Shown: positions 1 through 59,449 of the stretch, piece after piece
Layout of the letters: each line of letters opens with the position of its first letter
How positions within the stretch are numbered: position 1 is the first letter of the stretch
Source: Amyelois transitella
Lineage: Eukaryota > Arthropoda > Insecta > Lepidoptera > Pyralidae
DNA: 64,000 bases
Reading direction: 5' to 3'
Assembly: GCF_032362555.1 (NCBI RefSeq)
Contig: NC_083525.1
Span: 8,355,501-8,419,500 of the forward strand
Translations under genes and position numbers: made by a program
Notes under the pieces: generated by a model
What the model was told of the DNA's origin: nothing
Database searches by the model: none
What the model saw: only the letters and a program-made list of their open reading frames with translations

Positions 1-15710
<15,710 letters not shown>

Positions 15711-16051
15711 TTCATTTCAAAATCCAACATTTAACACTAAAAACATGAAAAACACTGTTTTAAGCTAATTTACAACAATCCAAATAGAATTTTTGTATGA
15801 CGGTGACGGCTGACTGACGTAAATGTTTTGACAATTTTTATTTAGCATTGACAGAATGGAGAGCTACGATTAATGTTGCCAGATTAACTCAATTTTCCTC
15901 TTAGCTACTCAAACCATGTGCTCTTTTATATCTCAGGGAAAGATATAAAGAACTTAAAATCACTTCTTATTGCATATTATGCAAGGAGTTCTTAATAGTT
16001 AAATCCATTAAACTCCAAAAAATGAATAAACTTTCAATGAAAAAATTAATA
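15711..16051. other. Intergenic region and likely LIMK1 promoter
   Basis: About 340 bp separate the LIMK1 start codon from the protease polyadenylation signal. An ATG in another frame lies 5 bp upstream of the chosen LIMK1 start. No TATA box or repeat is evident, and the promoter is inferred only from position. Confidence 0.4.
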
Positions 16052-16057
16052 TTTATT
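16052..16057 (-). terminator. Polyadenylation signal AATAAA of the serine protease
   Basis: AATAAA on the minus strand lies about 100 nt downstream of the protease stop codon. It is the first canonical signal after the stop. Confidence 0.6.
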
Positions 16058-16153
16058 CGTACAAATTATTACATAGTTAGGTAGGTAGGTTTAACGTAAA
16101 CATACAATCACGTGTAAATTGTAAAGAATTTTACTATTGGGTAACAAAATTAA

Positions 16154-19100
16154 TTATAAAGTCACTTTGTGCTTATGTTTATGTTCCTTCTTTTTTCCAT
16201 ACTTGTTTAAGCGGACCCTAACTTTGACTTTGACTTCGAGTTTCTTCATCAGCTCTGAGAGTTCCTCATCGGAATCTTCCTCGCTTGAGTCCTCCGGCTC
16301 AGGGGCTTCAGTTTCTTCTTCAGGTTCCGTGGTAGTTGGTTCAGTTACTGGAGGCGTTGTAGTAACTTCGGTTACAGCCTCTGTAGTTGTTGTGGTAGGT
16401 GCGGCCGTAATTGTTGTGGGCTCAACTGTGGTAGGTTCAGTAGTAGTGGTGGTAGGAGGAGCTAATGTCGTCTCATCTTCTTCCTCTAGGTTTTCGAAGT
16501 TGATGCCGGAAACTTGCTCTAACCAGCTTTGGAAGGGACCGGTTCTGATAAAACCTGTAGAATGAAATAATTGATTAAATTTATGTTAACGCGATAACTG
16601 TAGTCCTAACTGCGTGACTCTGTACATAAAGAAATCTAACCCTATTTAGATCAATTTCCCTTAGCTACGTTTGTACCTACGAACTGCGTAAAAGAGTAAT
16701 GAAGTCTTATTTTTAAGAGCAGTAAACCTTAAGTCATTTCCTAATTTGTTATAGTATGTATTGATGAAGCTTCTTCTTTTTTTAACCATTGATGTTCAAA
16801 ATTAGAGTTAGAATATCCAATGCCTTACCAGCTGGTAATCCTGAGTGGCAGCCCCACTCGCCTCCCGCTACGAACGAAGCCACTCCAATCAGAACTGGCC
16901 GCCCTTCACTGTCTAGATGTGTCAAAGGTCCACCGCTGTCACCCTGAAAGAGATAATAAATTAAAAAAAAATTGGAAATTGGTAGATGAAAGTTATTTAT
17001 TTTTAACATAAATCGACACGTCGTGAACAAAGATTTTATCACCCATCGTGATTGTTACTGTGAACGTCATAATAACAATCACCAATATATTTACACAAAG
17101 TGACTCCTCTGACTTTACTCATTATCTTGGTGAGTCTGCAAAGAGGGACCAACCAAGATTGGGTTGTGCTTTACCAAATCCACGAGAATAGGGCTGGAGT
17201 AGTTCACTATTTGAAAGTACCTTACACCAAGCGACACATCAATGGACACCCATATCCAATTTCTCTTCCTCCCTAAGGTAAATGTGGTAAAGCTCCCGAA
17301 AGACCGACTTTTTAAAAATAAAATTCACATTTGAAAAGCTTGAAAGTCGGGCAGCAAGTCCTTTGATTATTTAGTTATTAATCCATCTTAGGTAAAACGC
17401 GGAAAAAAAACTTCGTTCTTTCACCGTGGGCCTTATTTTCCTGTTCGCCGATTAAATAAAAGACCGCCCTGATTTTAATTTCGATTTCATTCATTTCATA
17501 CCTGACAGACGGACTGCGAGGTGACGTTGAAGGCCTGGGTGCAGATCGTGTTGCTGGTAATCAGGTTGGCGCCATACGTCATCTGGCACACGGAGTTGCT
17601 GATCGCGCGTAGGTACACCCAGTTGAGTATGTCGGGAGAGGCGCCTGGTAAAAATAATGAAAGAGGGAAATGGACAATTAGGTATTTTATATTTATCACA
17701 TTCAATAAAGTTACTAAAACTCTTATTATTTAAACCAAGAATCCCATTCCGACTATCGTAACAAAGGTCTCCACCCAGTTACTGCAGTCAAATCAATCAA
17801 CTAGATCTGGAACTTAGCTTTTCGAAAGCAAATTTCCAAGTCATTAAACAGCCCTGAGAGAAGACCGATTTGCGATAAATATGTAATAGATGAGAGCTAA
17901 ACCATTAGGAAAAATTCCAAAGAAAACCTATGGCATGGCAATAGACATTTGTCAAAGTATGGAGTAGAGTTTAGGTTCACATCTTTTACAAAACTTACCG
18001 TTGGTCCAAAGCCTTCCATGTCCACTAGCTTGCACAATTTCACTGTTGTAGTCGCGGAAGGCGTCAGCGGAGCTCTGGACCCTGATTGGCTTGAGCAAGT
18101 CTGTTGAAAAAACAAACAAAAAAATACTTTAATTAATCCGACCTAGCTTTGCAGTATAGGCAAATGATTATCAAATAACGCATAATAAAATCAGTCACTG
18201 GTAAATCGAAATCATCAGTTCCTTTAAGTAATCTTACCCCTTATCCTGATATTATACTGCCTGCATTGTACCACCATTAAAGAAGTAATAATCAGTGATG
18301 GTAGAAAGTAGAATGATGCAGTCTTTACCTACCCTGCTAATAGTACTGACCGGTATAGACGACGGGCCTGACCAGCTTGATGATCGCGATGTCATTAGGC
18401 TGCACGACTTGCGGAGTGTTGTCGTTGAAGCTCGGGTAGTTGTACCACTCGCGCGTCTCGCCTATGTACTGTGGGGTAGTCAGTGACACCACGCCGGCGC
18501 GGACTACGATTGTCACCTGCCTGGGGATAAATAGTAAGTTAAAAGATGACTGGATTGAAAAATCTTGTCAGCTGGCAACACCGGAAGTTAGCCACTGCTG
18601 GACTGGACCTGTCTGTCTGGACCACTATACTACACTCATATTTTGTAGGATCTTGGATATCAATCAAACTAAAGCACGCGAATGCGTTTTATTATATTGT
18701 GCTAACTGTAAGTCATAATAAAATATCAGCTAGGTACCTACCTAACGTTTATTCATTCCAAAAAACTAAGAAAACTCTTCAACAAATATATTATTTGCAG
18801 CACTTTTCCTTTTCTGATAAAAGAAGTCTATTTTTCTATATTTTTACCATTTCCGGGAAAATAATTTGGTAAAAACTGGTAACCCAGAAATAAACTAAGG
18901 AAGATTTCCACATGGTTCCCAGCCCAGCACCTTATAATCAGGAAAGAACCACGGAACCACACAATCTCTTTAAGGGAATAATGAGAACTACACTGTCCGA
19001 GAATGGTTTAAGAATAACTCACATGGCTGTACAGTGAGCCGCGGAGATGACCCAAGTGCGGTGGACCACGGAGCCGCCACATCCGCTGACTCCGCCGGCG

Positions 19101-20408
19101 GAGTTCACCATGCGGAGGGCGGCGTGGTGGGGAAACTGGCCAGGATGCGCCTCCCACCCAGACACGATTCGGGATGACCCTAATAAAAATGTAATTTAAT
19201 CAACTTTCCTCGTAATTCAAATACATATACCTACATATAATCACGTCTATATTCCTAGCGTAGACAGCCATCAGTCTTGAAAAGACTAAGCCACGATCAG
19301 CTTTATGGCTTAGTGATGGAGTTTACATTCAAATAATGACAGGTGACGATGAGGAACGTTAACTATCAGAATCTCAATTCATCATTTAACTGTACCTACA
19401 GCTGAATCAGCGATCGAGTCTGTTGGCTCTATCTATACCGTAATGGATAAACTTATTATAGGTATTGTGTAAAATAAAACATATTAGGCGTTGTAAATCT
19501 ATTTTATATAGTTTCTATATCCCTTGCAAGGTAGACAGAGCCATCAGTCTTGAAAAGACTGAAAGCTACGTTCTGCTGGCTTTATAATGGAATGAGATTG
19601 TAATAGTGGCAGGTTGCTCGCCTACAAGAATAATCCTAAGTTTTTTCGCTTATTAAGTAAGTCCCTTATTCGCCTTTAAATACATGGGAAAGATATGGAG
19701 TGGTCCTATTCTTTTACCTTTGCATTTATTTTGGTCCGTCTTTTAATGAAGGTCTTTTGGACCTAAATTAAAAGGTATTCTTAATTTACCACCGTATAAG
19801 GTCCAAATTATTAAATTTAATTCAATGCTCAATCAGTCAATTCAAACGTCAATTATCAGTCAAGCCATACTGCCATCAACCATACATAGCTGAAAAGACT
19901 GTTGGCTCTGTCTAAATTGCAAGCGATATAGACGTAGGTAGATATGTAGGTATCAATTCAATTTATAGGTACCTCTTTCAAGCACATTTTCGACGTAGTC
20001 GGCGGGAACAATATCAGCTTGAACCTGAAGAAAGATATATAATAATTCGTTTTTAATCTTTTTTGTTAAGTTAGGTACTTAACAAAAAAGATAAAAATAT
20101 CTTAGAATAAACCCTAGGTAGTCATTTATCTATACTAATATTATACCTAAAGTTGAAGAGTTTGTTTGTTTGAACGCGCTTATCTCAAGAACTACTGGTT
20201 CTATGGTATAAAATGAACACATCTTCTTTTTAAAAGCATACCGTCCAAATTAAAACTTAAAGTTGATCCAAAATCGGTACCAAGATTGCATTTAGTAGTA
20301 GATTAGTTAGTAATGCTTTACCTAGACATAGTCATACTACTAGACTAGTGATATATTTACCTGACTATACGCCACTGCCAACAAAAAACAAATTCTCCAG
20401 AACGCCAT
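16154..20408 (-). CDS. Secreted chymotrypsin/brachyurin-like serine protease with Thr-Pro-Glu-rich tail
   Basis: S1-family peptidase, complete, 395 aa in eight phase-consistent exons: 20361-20408, 19973-20024, 19023-19179, 18351-18520, 17999-18100, 17502-17644, 16829-16943, 16154-16554. Exon 1 encodes a signal peptide (MAFWRICFLLAVAYSQ). A short propeptide ends SSR|IVSG at residue 37, a trypsin-type activation site. The catalytic triad is visible: His82 (ISAAHC), Asp129 (NDIAIIKL) and Ser227 (GDSGGP). The residue six before the serine is Ser221, as in chymotrypsin S189, so a chymotrypsin-like specificity is inferred. FVAGGEWGCHSGLPAGF resembles insect brachyurin/collagenase-like proteases, which are mostly midgut digestive enzymes. 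After the protease domain the last exon adds about 115 residues: a Thr/Pro/Glu-rich, probably O-glycosylated segment, an acidic stretch, then a Lys/His-rich end (EHKHKHK). That tail is unusual for a digestive enzyme. Stop at 16154-16156. Confidence 0.93.
19228..19345 (-). repeat. SINE A fragment
   Basis: TAATCACGTCTATATTCC and CATCAGTCTTGAAAAGACTA, within protease intron 2. Confidence 0.7.
19505..19720 (-). repeat. SINE A copy, degraded
   Basis: CTATATCCCTTGCAAGGTAGAC to GGGAAAGATATGGAGTGGTCC. Protease intron 2. Confidence 0.75.
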
Positions 20409-20734
20409 GGTGCCGACTGTGTTTTGGGCACTGAGCCCTTTCTTCGACAATCGTAGCTTTGATTCCTTCTAATCACGATTAAAATTATTATTTTTACGAT
20501 AATTGGTATCGATGATCTGATAAGGATTAAAGTGTAGGTAATCATTATTATTGAGTGATGGTGACGTAGGTACAGTCCACTGCAAAAAAAATTGTCTATA
20601 TAAGGGCTTGTGTTCACGTATACGGTTTGTTCCCGGACCGTTCCCGGTCGCATTGTCAACGCATTATACGTACTGCAGTTTGAAAGCGTACCCGTAACAA
20701 GTTGTAATACAAGAAGAAGATGAAGTTATTGTAT
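20409..20734. other. Upstream region of the serine protease
   Basis: About 330 bp 5' of the protease start codon. On the minus strand it includes TATATAGAC near 20,598 (about 190 bp upstream of the ATG), a plausible but unproven TATA element. No gene is seen. Confidence 0.3.
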
Positions 20735-20997
20735 AAACACGTCTATATCCCTTGCGGGATAGATAGAGCCAACAGCCTATTAGTCTTTTTAAAAGACTAA
20801 TAGGCCACTTTCAGCTATTTGCTTTAAGATAGAATTGAGATTCAAATAGTGACAGGTTGCTAGCCAATCGCCTAAAAGAAGAATCCCAAGTTTATAAGCC
20901 TATCCCTAAATCGCCTTTTACGACATCCGTGGGAAAGAGATGGAGTGGTCCTATTATTTTTTCTATTGGTGCCGGGAACCACACGGCACACGTTATT
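20735..20997 (-). repeat. SINE A copy, full length, with enlarged internal palindrome
   Basis: ACACGTCTATATCCCTTGCG to GGGAACCACACGGCACACG. The usual short AGTCTTGAAAAGACT hairpin is extended here to GCCTATTAGTCTTTT/AAAAGACTAATAGGC. Confidence 0.85.
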
Positions 20998-21799
20998 ATA
21001 CAGATAGTTATTCACACGGACTGCTTTTAGTGTGCTCGCGCCTTTCGTAAACGATATAACATATTGTCGTCATTCATTAATACATTAATATATAATTAGT
21101 ATCAGTAATCAATTCGCAATCACTGATCCGTTATCAACTTCAATAGATTGCCGCGACGATTCGAGTTTCCTTTATTTGTTTACTCGATATTGGCCGTGAT
21201 TTTCAGTATAATTAGATAAGATAATCGGGTGGAATATTGCACGAAATTATCGTTGGAGACCCGATAAAAAAACCCTTTATGGTCGTGGCTCAAATAAATT
21301 ATAAAAAAAAATTGTGAAAATATTAAGAAAGACTTTTGAATCGAAGAATTTGATAAATACTAATTCCAATCGTATATGAATAGCAAAAAAACGGGATACA
21401 ATTTATATATTATCTCTATATTATGCCATTCTCAAAGGCTTAGTTAACGTGATTTAGGTAAGTAGGTATTTTATTAAAATTACCTAAACACTTAATCTAC
21501 TAAGGTTTTTCTTATTATAATATTTATATATTTGGGTTTTAAGCACAATTTAAACAGAAGTGGTCAATGCTGTCTTCCATATCATACTTTCATAGTTACG
21601 TAAAAATAGTGTAACGCTTTATCTTCTTGACCAATATTATTAAAATTTCATACAAGATGAAGTAAAAATTCTTAGCGAAAGACATAATATCTATAAAATC
21701 CATTATGAAAAATCTACTAAAAAAAAATATACGCGTACAATTCCGCGGCAAAAGGGTGCAATAAAATAAAACCAGCAATGAAAATAGTAAAATAGACAT

Positions 21800-21990
21800 A
21801 TATTTCTGCTCAACAGGCGTCGTGTGAGTATTAACAAGGCACTGTCAGGTTTGGCACACGTCTAGCACCAACGACCCTTGGGGCCCACAACATTGTGCGT
21901 TCCGTTAAGAGCAGACCTCGAGACAGAGAGAGGAAGTGTGGCCTTCAAAGCACACTTTTTTAACATCTTGAACAAAAATGCTATTATTAC
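21800..21990. other. GC-richer island in the repeat-poor region
   Basis: CGTCGTGTGAGTATTAAC to GAAGTGTGGCCTTCAAAGC stands out from the AT-rich surroundings. No frame, repeat or RNA fold is recognised; its role is unknown. Confidence 0.3.
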
Positions 21991-23939
21991 AAACTTCAGG
22001 ACTCAGTAGATGATAAATTGTGAACTTAATTATAGGACCTTAGGATCCGTCATATTTGTACGTATCCTGTATTCAGCAGAGCAGCTGAATATAATCATAA
22101 TAACCTGTTTTACTAATAAAAATATATATTGTATGATTGATTAAAATGGTAACGAACAAGCATTCCAAGAACAAAATGTTTGAACATGATTCTTAATTTA
22201 TTTTCAAATACCTACACAATATGCTGTACTTTGCACAAATCTTTATGAAATTTCATGCATATTTATAGGAAATATTAATGGAAAAACTTATCAATTCATC
22301 ATTTACGGAATAATTGTTCCTTACACAACAACGTGCATATCTCATTTCAATTATAATCCCAAAAAGTATTGTAAAACTACGTCCATAAAAGAAATTCAGA
22401 ACATTTTTGAACAAACTGGTATCGTAGGCCACACTAGCCAACTCCCGGTGAGCCGTCACAAGCTACAAGAAAAGCGTTTCAAGCGGTCAATAACACCATT
22501 ACAAATATTCAACGTCAATAATAACATCTCGTATATACTTTACATTATTGTCATGTCATAAGTACATTTGTGGTCCGTTCACTCACACCAACGCAATTCT
22601 ATGTCGTGTTATTCATATTTTTTTATATCAATTTCATTATCTAAATGTGCATTTTATTGTACATCACTTATATACGGAAGTGCTTAAATTTTTGCATTCA
22701 AATTTTAACAGTTCTCATATTCCATTAAAAATCTGAGTCCAAATCGGTTGATGTGACATTATAAGACCTTTTTACATGTTTTACTATCATACATACATAT
22801 ATTTGCATCTGAATAATGGTTAAAAGCCTTACAAAAAAAATCAAAACGTAAGCTTCACATACAAAGGAGAAATAATTTACACAAAATCTTAAAAACAAGC
22901 GTTTTCATACACAATTAAAAAATACCATTCATTGCTTTGTCATGATTCTAAAATAGAACATCTATATTACTCCATCTTACACAATTATACATATAATTAA
23001 AAAAAAAGAAAATCATGTGTCACAATAATACTATATTTAATATTGTTTTAATACTCACTGTCAAATGACAGTTATCAACTGCGACAATACGTAAATGACA
23101 TGACTAGTCGTCGAGAACTTAGGAATTTCATTAAACTCTATTATATATTTCAAATGGCGGCTTATTAAAAAAAAATTAACATGATATTCTGGAGTTATAA
23201 CATCGGTAATAAATACATTATTTTTAATTTTTCATAGACATTTAGATGTACATACACACTTTGACAAACGATTGTATTATAAAAAGGTACAATTACTCTT
23301 GTTCCATTAATAAAACCGCCATTTGAATATGATTATATGATTAATTTTATACTTGGTGAATGGTGAATGTTTACAATCGAATAATGAAAATGATTAGTAT
23401 CACAAAACATGACTAAAGTTATTACAAAATGAAAAAAAAAAAAGTGAAATGATCGTTCGTATAATAATCTAAAAAAAAAACTGATCTTATAGAAAAAGAC
23501 AGATTTAAATATTGCACAAACTGACAGAACATAAATTTATATCATTCGATGTAACTCTGATACGTCCAGTAAGTATGTCGACTTTCAGCTGTCGTTCAAA
23601 TTATAAGTGACAACTCTGATTATAATAATAATATTGTCTCAAACGTGTCACAGACAGACTGCCAATAAAACATGTCGTCTATATATTGTTGTTATTTCAA
23701 ATAAAAATTTTATCCAGTCTACGACGTTCTTAGGGCAATGAAATGAAGTTAGCTACAATAAAAAAGAGTTATAAAGCGCGTTGAGCACATAATTGAAGAA
23801 ACTTAAGGGTACCGTCGATGGCATAAGCACCAGAATAATGAAACTTAGACCTAGCTTAACTAAATTTGTGGTACGAGCGGCGACGGCATGGACGATTTAC
23901 TTTTTGGATAGACATACTCTTGATATCAATACATTTATA

Positions 23940-24035
23940 CATATATAATCACGTTTATATTTCTCGCGAAAGAGCCAACAGTCTTGAAAGGACTGATAAG
24001 CCACGTTCAGCTGTTTGGCTTAATGATATCAATTT
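23940..24035 (-). repeat. SINE A fragment
   Basis: TAATCACGTTTATATTTC, AACAGTCTTGAAAGGACTG and TTCAGCTGTTTGGC. Confidence 0.65.
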
Positions 24036-26392
24036 AATATAAAGAACGATCTATATAGTTATAGTTTAATTCTGATAGTTTGATGGTTAAGGATTTTTTT
24101 TATTACAAACCCAATCACATTCATCCTTTTTCTTAAAACGATATTGATATAACTTTGAAATGAAACTTAAATAGAGGCTTCAGCATACGGTGCCATATAA
24201 GCAGAGAACTGTCAACCAATCGCAGCGCTGCGTTCCTTGCAAATGCAACGTGATTGGTTGAATTGGCGCACATTTCTTACGCAGCCTTGATTCTAAGTTC
24301 GTCATAGTTTATTATTGTGTTTGTTTTAATTCGATGGGCATCACAATCTCAGCTTTTATTTCTTGTAATTTATATACCGTTAGATTGTTTGCATGTCTAC
24401 TGTTATTTCATGTGTTACAGATCCACGCAAGCCCGCTCATACCGCTTCAAATAAATAACTAAATAAGTGACAGTAGCAGCGCGTGCGCACCTAAATGAAA
24501 GAAATCCCACGATATAAACGTCCTTGTTGTTTTAGTAATTTTGATGTAATTTCAACAAAACATGAATATAATGCTGGGAAAATTGAAAAACACACTCAAT
24601 AGTGTGCACTCCCTTTTTTATATCAGAAACAACAAGCGCGCCTATAATCAAAGGACTTCGCTAACAATACACATGTTATTTTAGAATATTTTTAGTTTTA
24701 ACAGAGACAGACCGAGATTTAGATATTGATAGGCACATGTCCCCAATTTTATAAAGCTTTCCTTTAGCTAGCAAAGAAATCGAAATTTTTAGTTTGTAAT
24801 CATGGAGGACAGAGGTATGCAGGGGTAGAAGTCATGAAGTGATATTTTTTTTTTTCGAAAGATTTGCGTTATATTGAACGAAAGCGAGAGAACCGGATTA
24901 CGAAAACTTCCCTCTCTGTCTTTCACAGCCAAAAGACACTGCCTACCCTGAAGTAAAAGCTGCAACCATTGAGATGGTGAGGACTGTGCTCGAACCAAAG
25001 TTGCATTTTATTGATAACTTTTTAGCATATTGCATTTTCTATGGAGATCTATCTCAAACATAACCGTCAATATACAAACACAAAATTTACATCACCAATC
25101 ATAGTAAATATTAGTAATGTTGATACACATGAATAAATACAAAATTACAGAGCGTCTAAATGTACAAATGTGTATTCTCAAGTTTTATAATGTTTATTAA
25201 AAATGTACATCACATTTCTCAATTGTATTTACTCATGCGTCATCAGATATAACAAATTTTGTGACTGACGTCAAAAATAACATATAATATTTTGTATATA
25301 AGGCACATAACGTTATCTGCGTATCACTTTTAAAACTTACTATTTACAAAACTACAATTAAATAAATAAACATTAATTTTACGAACAACGAAACACCCAA
25401 ACATTTATTTGCATTTGAACTGGCCGTGAGGTTAATAAATCATTTTGTATTCATATTTATAATTAAAATCAACAAATGTAAAGATATTTCGTTGCTCCGA
25501 TTTGATATTCCTCTTCTTACGTGAGAACATGACAAAAGTTTGTGACTGTTTTTTTTTACTATTACATTATAACATGCTATCATAAAATGTATTTTACAAA
25601 AGGACCGTCCTCTTTGTGGTATATTATCTCAGTAGTAATTCAAAGAAAATGATAATACTTAACTGAAATAATTGTTTTTATAGTTTTTGCTTGTTTCAAT
25701 GACTCATTACTTAATTTCAAATTATCTACGATAAATTGACTATTCGTAGGCAACTATAGATAATTTTATATTAGAAATCTCTTGTAATCTGCGTACATCG
25801 GAAATCTCATACAATTTTTCCTGGTGAACTGAAAATTTAATTGTAACATAAAGTGGTAGGTGACTGTAATGAAGTAAAAAAAAATTTTTTTTCACAATGA
25901 CGATGTTTTGTTTGAGCTGTTAAGCGTTGTCACAGCAGCATATTTTTTATCTTACTCTCTATTAAAATACATTTAGCTTTAAATACATTAAGCCGAGTCC
26001 AGCTCAACGACATTTTTGACGATTTGATCATGAGTGAAGTAAGATATTGTAAATCATAAACCAAAATTGTAGCAATACAGGCTATCAAAATAATTTTTAA
26101 AATTCCAATTTTATTTACTTTGATAAAACATCCATTAAACTTGTAGATTTTTTCAAAATCTGTAATTTTTAATCGTTTTCGCAACATACCTTTTTTTTAA
26201 ATTAGTTATAACTACGATTTTAAAATGCAAGCAAGGAAATCAATTTTATACATCCTCACGATTTTAAAGTGTTCCAAAAAAAAATATTACAGAAAAATTT
26301 ACCATAGATTACTTACTTTTATCAACAACTAAATCGACGTTCGACAAAAATAAAGAAAAAAAAAACAGATTCGAAATTCAAACCGCTTGAGC

Positions 26393-58557
<32,165 letters not shown>

Positions 58558-58779
58558 TCACACTATTAATTAACAACAAAACAAACCGCAGCACTATTTA
58601 ATTCCTAAATTATTTCATAAAACATAACCTCCAAACAATTTAATGACCTATATTTTGACACAAAATACTCGAAAAGAATAACCACTCACTTTTTATAAAA
58701 GAAGAAAATATATTATTTACACAAGAAAATGCAATGAAATCATTTGAAATTAACGCAAAAAATTTATAGAAAATAAAAT

Positions 58780-59117
58780 AGAGAGCTACTAAGGATCGAA
58801 GGGAGGACGGTTGGGAAAACGAGCAAACTCCATATTTGGTAATGTCTACAGTCGCTACATTTAGTGATTAAAAATTAATATATTAACTGAAAATTCGATT
58901 AACAGAGTCAACTGCTGCCTAATCGAATATAAATTATCTTATTTCTTCTTGGCGTAACTTTATTATAATGATTATTTAATTATTTTAAGTTCCCACTTGG
59001 GTTAACTTTTAGGACGCTGTTGTAAATGTTTATGAACGCAGCCAATAAACTTCAAATGAAACGTCAAATTCATACAAATACGTCAAATATAGAGTTGCGT
59101 TCAGCGGTATAAAAAAC
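58780..59117. other. Short intergenic region
   Basis: Between coronin and the small upstream gene. Contains only the polyadenylation signal of the latter and possibly coronin promoter or 5' UTR sequence. Confidence 0.35.
58960..58966 (-). terminator. Polyadenylation signal of the small two-exon gene
   Basis: AATAAAG on the minus strand about 155 nt after the TAA stop. Confidence 0.5.
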
Positions 59118-59449
59118 TTAGTAACAAAAACTTTTACCCACTTTAGGAATTTCCAAACGACTAGATGTGGGTTTTCTTAATGGAGTTTGAGAGTTGTAAC
59201 TATGACATCTTTCTCTTCCAACTCTTCTAGCAATAGGCGCACGTTTAATGTTACTAGGACTTGTAAAACTATTGTGTCTCTTGATTTCTTGCTGAAATAA
59301 AATTAATAATACATAGGAAGGTAATTATTATTCTGTTACAAATACAGAAAGAACTGACTACGTTGAAAAGGTAAAAGATGGGTAAAAGGCACAAAATCAA
59401 GCGCGTTTTAATTCTGATGATTCAATTAACTCACCCCGTCTACTTCCAT
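59118..59449 (-). CDS. Small two-exon gene of unknown function (62 aa)
   Basis: Exon 1 (59,435-59,449) encodes MEVDG and ends GGG|GTGAGT. Exon 2 (59,118-59,291) starts after TTATTTCAG in phase 0 and reads QEIKRHNSFTSPSNIKRAPI to a TAA at 59,118-59,120. The product is basic and Ser/Arg-rich with several SP/TP sites (FTSP, SQTPLRKP), so it is probably disordered and possibly nuclear or a phosphoprotein; that is inference. No family is recognised. A GTGGGT and a GTAAAA near the end could also be donors, in which case the gene would continue further. The nearby AATAAA favours a short gene. Confidence 0.6.

Larger units (their letters stand above)
20998..26392 (-). other. Repeat-poor AT-rich region: probable long coronin 3' UTR plus intergenic DNA
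   Basis: No convincing coding exon is seen on either strand. Apart from a SINE fragment at 23,940-24,035 it lacks the repeats that fill the rest of the window. Coronin ends at 26,393. Minus-strand AATAAA occurs at about 26,110-26,115, 25,400 and 22,195, so a 3' UTR of 0.3 to over 4 kb is possible. The boundary cannot be fixed from sequence alone. Confidence 0.45.

Noticed and set aside
16137..16565. 142-aa Ser/Val-rich plus-strand frame
   Set aside because: Antisense of the Thr-rich protease tail.
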